Shown piece by piece: positions 1 to 6,351 of a DNA stretch of 12,797 nt. The notes beneath the pieces are model-generated. The model worked only from the letters and a program-made list of their open reading frames with translations, ran no database searches and was not told where the DNA came from. The position numbers and the translations under genes are program-made. Within the stretch, counting starts at the first letter, position 1. Each line of letters begins with the position of its first letter. This stretch comes from an uncultured Eubacteriales bacterium (lineage in GTDB: Bacteria; Bacillota; Clostridia; Oscillospirales; CAG-272), in the NCBI GenBank assembly GCA_902462015.1, contig CABPZV010000045.1, positions 1-12,797 of the forward strand, read 5' to 3'.

Positions 1-142
1 GAGCAACGCTCCTGCGCTTGCGAACGATTGCAACCTACGCAGAGAGCGTTAGCTCCTCAGGGTTTCAGTGGGAGATTATAACTCCCACTGAAACCTTGAA
101 GTGGAACCCGCCGCCTTATAAGGCGGGGGACATCTGCGTTAG
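1..142 (-). repeat. Modular intergenic repeat, copy 1
   Basis: This is the reverse complement of 9138-9295 over nearly its whole length, with a few substitutions and one internal deletion; it may continue left of the window. Read on the - strand, it has an end box ACGCAGATGTCCC (128-140). Next is one 16-bp perfect palindrome, CCGCCTTATAAGGCGG (111-126). A long hairpin follows, with arms 58-74 and 82-98, a 7-nt AT-rich loop and one G-T wobble. The right end contains small hairpins (44-47 with 52-55; 1-4 with 8-11). It lies just upstream of the murB leader. No protein is encoded. It has no T-run after the long stem, so a simple terminator role is not supported. It is a member of a four-copy family in this window. 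Confidence 0.9.
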
Positions 143-250
143 TTTATATACGACATTTAATATATGCAGAATATTATTTTAGATGTTCTGGAGGCGGATG
201 GACTGCTTTAATGCGCGGCGGCCGCAGTGCAGACGCAGAAAACTTTGAGT
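143..250 (+). promoter_or_regulatory. murB upstream region with possible short upstream ORF
   Basis: This AT-rich stretch (143-182) is followed by a GC-rich segment. A TATTAT box at 174-179 could be a -10 element, but I see no good -35 at the right distance, so the promoter is not firm. GGAGG at 190-194 precedes ATG 198, and a 16-codon ORF (198-248, MDCFNARRPQCRRRKL) follows. It is rich in Arg, including tandem CGG codons. Its spacing of 3 nt is short for a good ribosome binding site. The segment 212-226 can fold around a GCGGCCGC palindrome. A regulatory leader ORF is possible but unproven. Confidence 0.25.
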
Positions 251-283
251 ATGTACGAAAGGTATGGTCATAATAATGAATGA
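251..283 (+). promoter_or_regulatory. Shared start-context element of murB, with overlapping mini-ORF
   Basis: ATG 251 opens a 10-codon ORF (MYERYGHNNE, stop 281-283) that overlaps the murB start ATG at 276 in another frame. The stretch contains GAAAGG (257-262) followed by TGGTCATA (265-272). Almost the same sequence, at the same distance from the start codon, occurs before whiA and tspO. It either holds an unusual ribosome binding site with a long (13-nt) spacer or a translated leader coupled to murB. The in-frame ATG at 264 is only 1 nt from AAAGG, which makes it a poor start. Confidence 0.4.
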
Positions 284-1208
284 TAAGCAGTCTGCGCTTG
301 TAGAGCAGCTTAAAAATTTCGGGGCAGATTCGGGGAAAGCTTTAAAAATTAAATATAATTATCCGCTGTCGTGCTGTTCCACTTTTCGTATCGGCGGAAA
401 TGCCGATGCAGCGGCATTTCCGGAGAACTCCTCGGAGCTGATTGAGATATACCGCGCTGCCAGGGCTGCGGAAATTCCGGTTTTTGTTGCCGGAAATGCA
501 AGCAATATCCTATTTGACGACAGGGGATACCGCGGTCTTGTGCTTTTTACAACCGGAATGCAGTCGATTAGTTATGACGGAGAAAAAATATATGCTGAAA
601 GCGGCGCAATGCTGACAAGTCTTTCTGTTTTCGCGCAGAAAAATTCTGTATCAGGATTCAGTTTTTTGTATGGAATACCGGGCACTGTTGGCGGCGGCTT
701 ATATATGAACTGCGGAGCGTTCGGCGGAGAGGTTTCGGATATTCTTACCGACAGTACATATTACGATCCGTATACTGATAAAACTGTAACAATCAGTAAT
801 GCTGACCACGAATTTGATTACAGAAAAAGCTGTTACCAGAACTCGGTTAGAATAATTTTGTCGGCCTCATTTCGTGCTGAAAACGGTAACGCGGAAGAAA
901 TACGCTCTGAAATGGAGGAGCGCATGGCGTACCGCCGCGAAAAGCAGCCGCTTGATTTTCCCAGTGCTGGAAGTGTTTTTAAGCGGTATCCCGGATATTA
1001 TACTTCCCGTCTTATCGAAGAGGCAGGGTTAAAGGGACGGTCTGTAGGCGGTGCCTGCGTTTCAAAGAAGCACGCCGGATTTATAGTAAATCTCGGAGGC
1101 GCAACGTCAGCTGATGTGAAAGAGCTTATAAGTCAGATAAAGTCCGAAATATACAATAAATACGGAATTCATATCGAGTGCGAAATCGTTTTTGCGCCGT
1201 ACTGTTAG
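276..1208 (+). CDS. murB: UDP-N-acetylenolpyruvoylglucosamine reductase (MurB)
   Basis: MurB is a cytoplasmic flavoenzyme that reduces the enolpyruvyl group of UDP-GlcNAc-enolpyruvate with NADPH, giving UDP-MurNAc for peptidoglycan. The 310-residue product has the expected layout. The FAD-binding half carries STFRIGGNA, then VFVAGNASNILF, then the hallmark GIPGTVGGGLYMNCGAFGGE. The C-terminal substrate domain has FDYRKS, QPLDFPSAGSVFKR and GGACVSKKHAGFIVN. The Ser in GSVF (Ser233 counting from ATG 276) matches the family's catalytic proton donor, and the protein ends with the usual IECEIVF segment. The layout resembles the shorter type II enzymes of Firmicutes. I prefer ATG 276, because ATG 264 (four codons longer, MVII) sits against the AAAGG sequence. 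A 154-nt gap separates it from whiA. In many Firmicutes murB is followed by rapZ-yvcK-whiA; here whiA follows directly. Confidence 0.96.
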   Translation: MNDKQSALVEQLKNFGADSGKALKIKYNYPLSCCSTFRIGGNADAAAFPENSSELIEIYRAARAAEIPVFVAGNASNILFDDRGYRGLVLFTTGMQSISYDGEKIYAESGAMLTSLSVFAQKNSVSGFSFLYGIPGTVGGGLYMNCGAFGGEVSDILTDSTYYDPYTDKTVTISNADHEFDYRKSCYQNSVRIILSASFRAENGNAEEIRSEMEERMAYRREKQPLDFPSAGSVFKRYPGYYTSRLIEEAGLKGRSVGGACVSKKHAGFIVNLGGATSADVKELISQIKSEIYNKYGIHIECEIVFAPYC

Positions 1209-1337
1209 ACCCAGCGGGGAAAAACGGTATCGCTCTAAGAACATTTATCGGCTGTAGACCGTCGGCAGAGTTTTGTGGTCTGACTGTCAGGCAAAACTAA
1301 AATTCTGCAGCAGTAGAAAGCTGAAAAAGCTTTGAAT
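1209..1337 (+). promoter_or_regulatory. whiA leader with potential RNA hairpins
   Basis: This intergenic stretch has no gene and no clear terminator or SigA promoter. Two foldable segments are visible. One has GCAGA (1265-1269) pairing with TCTGC (1304-1308) outside GTTTTG (1270-1275) pairing with CAAAAC (1292-1297), with a smaller CTGA/TCAG stem in the loop. The second is a 6-bp stem AAAGCT/AGCTTT (1317-1322 with 1328-1333) with a GAAAA loop, ending just before the start-context element. They could be processing or regulatory structures. Their significance is not established, and murB-whiA read-through is plausible. Confidence 0.3.
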
Positions 1338-1367
1338 ATATATGAGGGGTGTGGTCATAGCTATGGG
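1338..1367 (+). promoter_or_regulatory. Shared start-context element of whiA
   Basis: GAGGGG (1344-1349) is followed by TGGTCATA (1352-1359) and the whiA ATG at 1363. Aligned on the start codon, this matches the murB (251-280) and tspO (9410-9439) start regions without gaps. The position corresponding to the mini-ORF ATG is ATA here (1338). The same frame is open from TTG 1332 and reads YEGCGHSYGK, resembling the other two mini-peptides. The CATAGCTATG around the start is a perfect 10-bp palindrome (1356-1365). Its mechanism is unknown. Confidence 0.4.
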
Positions 1368-2193
1368 AAGAGAATCGACATATGTGTCTGAACTCAAAGC
1401 AGAACTTGCGCAGCTTCCGACCCGTTTCTCCTGCTGCCGCCGAGCGCTGCTTGCCGGACTGTTATATAACCGTAGCCCGAAAACCGGCGGAGAAATCGGG
1501 GAGCTTACATCAAGGCTTGAAAAGGAATTTGAAAATGATTTTCAGAACTCGGAATATACAGATATTGAAGCGTTTTTTAAATGCGCCGGATGTATTCCCT
1601 CTTTTGTCAGAGGACTTTTTCTGTCCTGCGGTGTAATGTCCGACCCTGAAACAGAATACAGACTTGAATTTCCGATGTATTCGGATGACAGTGCAGAGCA
1701 GCTGAAAAATATTCTTTCAGGTATAGGAATAGAGACAAAGACTGTCCGTCGCCGCGGCAGGCCTGTAGTTTACAGTAAAGAAAGCGGTATGATTGAGGAT
1801 CTGCTCGGTATTATGGGATCAAAAAAATCAGTGTTTGAGCTTATGAATATCAAGATAAAGCATGATATTCGCAACAACGCCAATCGTCGGACAAACTGCG
1901 ACGCGGCAAATATAAGAAAGACGGTGACCGCCTCAGGAGAGCAGTATGAAGCAATACTGCGGCTGCGGGATTCCGGAGAGCTTGAAAAACTCCCGGATGA
2001 GCTTCGTGAGACTGCGCTTCTCAGACTTGAAAACAGCAATATTTCTCTCTCTGCGCTTGCAGCGCTTCACCGTGAGCCGATCAGCCGGTCCGGCGTCAAT
2101 CATCGGCTTTCTAAGCTGATAGAACTTGCAGACGGAATAGCGGACAGGCGGAGCACAAAGTCAGATGAAGCCGGGGAGCATGAAGCCAAATAG
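1363..2193 (+). CDS. whiA: WhiA-type DNA-binding protein, short form
   Basis: WhiA proteins combine a LAGLIDADG homing-endonuclease-like fold, without nuclease activity, and a C-terminal helix-turn-helix. They act in sporulation in Streptomyces and in division and chromosome segregation in Bacillus. The start at ATG 1363 gives MGRESTYVSELKAELAQL, which matches the usual N-terminus; an alternative start at 1342 only adds leader residues. FVRGLFLSCGVMSDPE (81-96) matches the conserved FLRGAFLAGGSVNDPE motif. The C-terminal region contains MRNNxNR-like and NCDAANIRKTV segments, KLPDELRETALLRLE, and the terminal HTH SRSGVNHRLSKL. At 276 residues it is short for the family, usually a little over 300. 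The shortening lies between CC (24-25) and FVRG (81), inside the first LAGLIDADG-like half. The usual neighbours rapZ and yvcK are absent. A 94-nt gap without clear signals leads to dnaE. Confidence 0.9.
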   Translation: MGRESTYVSELKAELAQLPTRFSCCRRALLAGLLYNRSPKTGGEIGELTSRLEKEFENDFQNSEYTDIEAFFKCAGCIPSFVRGLFLSCGVMSDPETEYRLEFPMYSDDSAEQLKNILSGIGIETKTVRRRGRPVVYSKESGMIEDLLGIMGSKKSVFELMNIKIKHDIRNNANRRTNCDAANIRKTVTASGEQYEAILRLRDSGELEKLPDELRETALLRLENSNISLSALAALHREPISRSGVNHRLSKLIELADGIADRRSTKSDEAGEHEAK

Positions 2194-2287
2194 AAAGCAA
2201 ACTTCCATATGACCAGCATTATGCAGATTTTCCTGAAACAAAAGAAAAATAAAACTAAAATTTGAGTAAAAAAGGCGCGGTTGAAAA

Positions 2288-5200
2288 ATGTCAGGATTTG
2301 TTCATTTGCATCTTCACAGCGAGTACAGTTTGCTGGACGGTGCGTGCAGAATAAAGGATATAGCGAAAGCGGCGGCCGAGGCAGGTCACGAAGCGGTTGC
2401 TCTTACCGACCACGGTGTGATGTACGGTGCAGTCGAGTTTTATCACGCGTGCAAAGAGGTCGGCGTGAAGCCGATAATCGGCTGTGAGGTCTATGTCGCG
2501 CCGCGCTCACGGTTTGACCGCGAGCATAAGCTCGATTCAAAAAGCAATCATCTTGTACTGCTCGTAAAGAATGAAGTTGGATATCGCAATCTCTGTCATA
2601 TGGTTTCGCTCTCCTTTACGGAGGGATTTTATTCAAAACCGAGGGTGGATACCGAACTGCTTCGCGAGAATTCGGAGGGTTTGATTGCTCTGTCCGGATG
2701 CTTGAGCGGAAGCATACCGAGGGCTGTTTTGAATGGAGATTATGACGAAGCTGTCCGGAGGGCAGAGGAGCTGCGAGATATTTTCGGAGAAGAAGATTTT
2801 TATCTGGAGCTGCAGTATCACGGAATTCCGGAACAGCTAAAGGTAAACCGCGCGCTTTCCGAAATATCTGTCAGAACCGGAATTCCGCTTGCCGCAACTA
2901 ACGATGTTCATTACATAAAGAAAGAGGACAGCCAGATTCAGCGTGTTCTTATGGCGATTGCTACGGGAACTACGCTGAGCGATGCAGAAGATGAATCTCA
3001 CGGTGATCCATTGTCATATTCTATCGACGGTTCAATGGGAGCTTTTGTAAATGACTTTTCAGATGTACCGGCAAATGTAATGAGCCTGAGTGCCGATGCG
3101 CAAGCCGGTTTTACGGATAATTTAAATTCGGTATCTCCAGTAAACGGAACTGCGCCGGGAGGACTTTCCGGAGGTCAGTTTTACTATAAGTCAACTGAAG
3201 AGATGACGCAGCTATTTTCTTCCTTTGGAAAAGCTATAGAGAACACTGCGGAGATTGCCGAGCGTTGTAATTTCGATTTTGATTTTTCGGAGATAAAGCT
3301 GCCTCGTTATAAAACGGAGAGCGAAGAAACGCCTGCCGAGATGCTTCGCCGTCTTGTAACGGAGGGATTTGAAAGACGTCTTGGGCTGGGGCAGATTGTG
3401 TTCGCTCCGGGGCTTGGCGAGACGGAATACATTAAGCGTGCAGAGTCCGAGCTTGCTGTAATTCACGATATGGGCTATGACGAATATTTCCTTATCGTCT
3501 GGGATTTTGTAACGTACGCTAAGGCGCACGGAATACCTACCGGTCCCGGAAGAGGCTCCGGAGCCGGAAGCCTTGTCGCATATCTCATTGGAATCACCGA
3601 TATTGATTCGCTTAAATATAACCTGATATTTGAGCGATTTCTCAATCCGGAGCGCATCTCCATGCCGGATTTTGATATTGATTTCAGCGATGAAAGACGC
3701 GAAGATGTTATAAAATATGTAACTGAAAAGTACGGGCGCGACCGCGTGTGTCAGATAATAACCTTTGGACGGCTTTCCGCGCGTGCCGCTGTTCGCGATG
3801 TCGGCCGAGTTCTCGGTCTGCCGTATAAAAAGGTAGATACCATTGCAAAGCTGATTCCGCAGAGGCCGGGAATTATGCTTTCGTCGGTTCTTCAATCAGG
3901 GGATCTCAAAGGGCTTTACGAATCTGACTTTGAGGTAAAGCGTCTAATTGATATTGCCCTCTCTGTGGAGGGAATGCCGAGGCATACCTCCACCCATGCC
4001 GCCGGAGTAGTGATTACAGACGAGTCTGCAGACAGCTATCTGCCTCTATCAGAGAGCTGTGGAACTGTTGTTACTCAGTATGACATGGATGCTGTCACAG
4101 AACTTGGATTATTGAAATTCGATTTTCTGGGGCTCAGATATCTGACAGTTATACATGCGGCGCAGCAGCAGATCAGGGAGACTGTACCTGATTTTGATAT
4201 AACTGAAATTTCAGAGGCCGATTCAGCAGCCTTTGATTTAATAGGCCGCGGAGATACCGGTGGAGTATTTCAGCTTGAGTCGGCTGGAATGCGCCGTATG
4301 CTGACCTCATTCAAGCCGTGCTGCATAGAGGACATAATGGCGGCTATTGCGCTTTACCGTCCGGGACCGATGGACTCAATACCCAAGTATCTTGCAGCGC
4401 GCGACGGCGCTAAGATAGAATATAAAATACCTGTTCTTGAGTCGATTTTGGGAGAGACTTTCGGATGCATAGTATATCAGGAGCAGGTAATGCAGATCTG
4501 CCGTGAGGTGGCAGGCTATACTTTCGGACACGCCGATATTGTACGGCGCGCGATCTCTAAGAAAAAAACAGGCGTTATGGAGCGTGAGCGCAGCGAATTT
4601 GTCAAGGGAGCAGAGGCTAACGGCACTGCGAAGGAGCTTGCAGATGAGCTGTTCGACGAGCTTGCCGGTTTCGCGTCATATGCGTTCAATAAAAGCCATG
4701 CGGCTGCATACTCTGTAACTTCATACCGCACGGCGTGGCTAAAAGCGCATTACAGAAAGGAATACATGGCGGCGCTGCTCGTATCTGTTCAGGGAAACAC
4801 GGACAAGCTGAGTCAGTATATGAGCGAGTGTGAAAAGGATGGAATTGCAATTCTACCTCCGGATGTTTGCGAGAGTGGAGTTGCATTCCGCGCCTGCGAA
4901 GACGGAATCCGTTTCGGTCTTGCCGCGATAAAGAGCATCGGAGAGAGCTTTGCGCTTGAAATTGTCAATGAGCGTGCCGGCGGAAGATATAAGTCGTTTT
5001 ATGATTTTGCCGAGCGGCTGTCGGGAAAGCTGAATAAAAAGCAGGCTGAATCCCTGATAAAGGCAGGAGCCTTTGATTCTCTTGGAGTATTCAGGAGCAG
5101 ACTTTTAGAGGCGTACGAGCGTCTTCTTGATGATATATCAAAAAAATCGCTTCGCGGCGTTAAAGGGCAAATCGGACTTTTTGATACTGTCGAGGACAGT

Positions 5201-6070
5201 GGCACTGAGTATTACGATGTAAAGTACAAGGAGATAGACGAACTTCCGCTGCGGGACCGTCTTATTCAGGAGAAAGACAGCACCGGTTTTTATTTCTCAG
5301 GACATCCGCTTGACGGTTTTCGCTTAGACTTGGACGGCAGCTCTGCTGAGAAGCTGTCCTCGCTCAGAATGCGTTTTCTTTCTCCGGATGGCAGGGAAGA
5401 CGGAGCTGTGGATTCACCGCCGCCCGGAAAAAAGGAATTTGTAACACTCGGCGGTATTATAACCCGTATAAGTGAAAAGGATACCTCGCGCGGCGGTAAG
5501 ATGGCTTTTATAACTCTTGAGGATGGAACTGCCTCGGCCGATGCGGTTGTCTTTCCTTCGCTTTACAGTGAGGCAAGAGGTCATATTTATGTAAATCTGC
5601 CTGTACTTGTACACGGAAGCGTGTCAGTTTCGGAATTTGGAGACCGTCAGGAGCTCAATATAATCGCAGATGCTCTAAGGCCGCTGAGAACGGACGAGGC
5701 GGTAAGGGAGAATCCGCAGGGCGGAAGTAATTTCGGCTTAGGCAGCGGTTACGGAAGAAGTGCAGGAGCAAAGGAGAGCGGCGAACAGCAAAAAAATCTG
5801 TATGCGGCATCAAAACGGCATTCTGGACGTCCTCCGAGACTTTATCTTCGGGTAGCTGATAAAAAATGCCGTCAGTATCTTAAAGTTATGAATCTTATTT
5901 CGATTTTTTCGGCGGACGGAATACCCACCGGAGGAGTGCCTGTATATTTGTACGATTCTTCTGACAAGAGCTATACCCGCTGTGAGGGGGCAGGCGTGCT
6001 TCTTACGCAGACAGTGTATGATGAATTTTGCAGTATACTTGACCGCGGAAGCGTTGTTTATCGGGACTGA
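2288..6070 (+). CDS. dnaE: DNA polymerase III subunit alpha (DnaE)
   Basis: DnaE is a family C replicative or translesion DNA polymerase. In Firmicutes it usually works beside PolC. The product has 1260 residues. The PHP domain (about 1-230) retains likely metal-ligand motifs HLHLHS (6-11), LTDHG, IGCEVYV, SNHLVLL, LSGC and TNDVHY, so PHP exonuclease activity may persist. The polymerase core contains GRGSGAGSLVAYLIG and PDFDIDFSDERR, with catalytic Asp463 and Asp465. RHTSTHAAGVVI and KFDFLGLR follow, with Asp612 as the third catalytic Asp, and then YRPGPM and AFNKSHAAAYS. A helix-hairpin-helix region follows (about 860-960), then an OB-fold (about 1050-1135). The C-terminal part is poorly conserved. 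Residues about 236-295 form a Ser/Gly/Asn/Asp-rich insertion where most DnaE proteins have a short loop. AAAGG (2271-2275) lies 12 nt before the ATG. A pfkA neighbour, common after dnaE in clostridia, is not present. Confidence 0.97.
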   Translation: MSGFVHLHLHSEYSLLDGACRIKDIAKAAAEAGHEAVALTDHGVMYGAVEFYHACKEVGVKPIIGCEVYVAPRSRFDREHKLDSKSNHLVLLVKNEVGYRNLCHMVSLSFTEGFYSKPRVDTELLRENSEGLIALSGCLSGSIPRAVLNGDYDEAVRRAEELRDIFGEEDFYLELQYHGIPEQLKVNRALSEISVRTGIPLAATNDVHYIKKEDSQIQRVLMAIATGTTLSDAEDESHGDPLSYSIDGSMGAFVNDFSDVPANVMSLSADAQAGFTDNLNSVSPVNGTAPGGLSGGQFYYKSTEEMTQLFSSFGKAIENTAEIAERCNFDFDFSEIKLPRYKTESEETPAEMLRRLVTEGFERRLGLGQIVFAPGLGETEYIKRAESELAVIHDMGYDEYFLIVWDFVTYAKAHGIPTGPGRGSGAGSLVAYLIGITDIDSLKYNLIFERFLNPERISMPDFDIDFSDERREDVIKYVTEKYGRDRVCQIITFGRLSARAAVRDVGRVLGLPYKKVDTIAKLIPQRPGIMLSSVLQSGDLKGLYESDFEVKRLIDIALSVEGMPRHTSTHAAGVVITDESADSYLPLSESCGTVVTQYDMDAVTELGLLKFDFLGLRYLTVIHAAQQQIRETVPDFDITEISEADSAAFDLIGRGDTGGVFQLESAGMRRMLTSFKPCCIEDIMAAIALYRPGPMDSIPKYLAARDGAKIEYKIPVLESILGETFGCIVYQEQVMQICREVAGYTFGHADIVRRAISKKKTGVMERERSEFVKGAEANGTAKELADELFDELAGFASYAFNKSHAAAYSVTSYRTAWLKAHYRKEYMAALLVSVQGNTDKLSQYMSECEKDGIAILPPDVCESGVAFRACEDGIRFGLAAIKSIGESFALEIVNERAGGRYKSFYDFAERLSGKLNKKQAESLIKAGAFDSLGVFRSRLLEAYERLLDDISKKSLRGVKGQIGLFDTVEDSGTEYYDVKYKEIDELPLRDRLIQEKDSTGFYFSGHPLDGFRLDLDGSSAEKLSSLRMRFLSPDGREDGAVDSPPPGKKEFVTLGGIITRISEKDTSRGGKMAFITLEDGTASADAVVFPSLYSEARGHIYVNLPVLVHGSVSVSEFGDRQELNIIADALRPLRTDEAVRENPQGGSNFGLGSGYGRSAGAKESGEQQKNLYAASKRHSGRPPRLYLRVADKKCRQYLKVMNLISIFSADGIPTGGVPVYLYDSSDKSYTRCEGAGVLLTQTVYDEFCSILDRGSVVYRD

Positions 6071-6095
6071 GCGGTAACCATAAGAAAAAAGTTTT

Positions 6096-6261
6096 AATAA
6101 GGGGCTTGCCCCGTTAAATGGCGTGGCAAGTGTTGGCAAAGCCAACCTGCCATTCAGAAGGAGATATAATCTCCTTCTGAATGGAGAAATGTCCCCTGCC
6201 GCCATTAAGGCGATCGCCATTAGGGCTGCCTCTTGAATGGCGGGACATATGCCTAAGTTAT
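6096..6261 (-). repeat. Modular intergenic repeat, copy 3
   Basis: Read on the - strand, it starts with the end box ATAACTTAGGC (6251-6261). Three palindrome-related units of about 15 bp follow, including GGCGATCGCC (6209-6218). Next comes a perfect 15-bp hairpin with a 5-nt loop (arms 6150-6164 and 6170-6184). The right end has two smaller perfect hairpins, GTTGGC/GCCAAC (6132-6137 with 6141-6146) and GGGGC/GCCCC (6101-6105 with 6108-6112). The long hairpin's sequence differs from copies 1 and 2 but still pairs perfectly. The right-end module is different from copies 1 and 2. It fills the dnaE-PBP gap; nothing resembling a standard T-run terminator is seen. Confidence 0.85.
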
Positions 6262-6275
6262 ATGTGCCGATTATT

Positions 6276-6305
6276 ATGACAATGTTATGCTGGAATTCAT
6301 AATAT
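6276..6305 (+). promoter_or_regulatory. Candidate SigA promoter of the PBP gene
   Basis: ATGACA (6276-6281, one mismatch to TTGACA) and TAATAT (6300-6305) are separated by 18 bp in an AT-rich stretch just downstream of repeat copy 3. Transcription would start about 40 nt before the gene. A second TATAAT (6322-6327) has no good -35. The call rests on sequence match only. Confidence 0.4.
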
Positions 6306-6351
6306 ATTCAAAATATTGAATTATAATAAAGCGATGGAGGTGTATGCCAAG

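Noticed and set aside
1352..1367. TGGTCATAGCTATG resembles the lacZ-alpha start region of cloning vectors (read on the opposite strand)
   Set aside because: Similarity is limited to about a dozen bases, no other vector sequence is present, and related versions occur at two other native genes.
2208..2215. TATGACCA, the exact complement of TGGTCATA, downstream of whiA, suggesting long-range pairing with the start elements
   Set aside because: An 8-mer match of this kind is reasonably likely by chance in a window of this size, and there is no extended complementarity.
3212..3895. Long open frame (227 codons) on the - strand inside dnaE
   Set aside because: Lies wholly antisense to well-conserved dnaE motifs, has no recognisable domain, and is a shadow of the codon pattern.
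6101..6184. Hairpins of copy 3 as an intrinsic terminator for dnaE
   Set aside because: No stem is followed by a T-run, although the structure could still affect RNA stability.
5810..6220. - strand open frame reaching from dnaE into repeat copy 3
   Set aside because: Part is antisense to the dnaE C-terminus and part is repeat palindromes; no family-like features.
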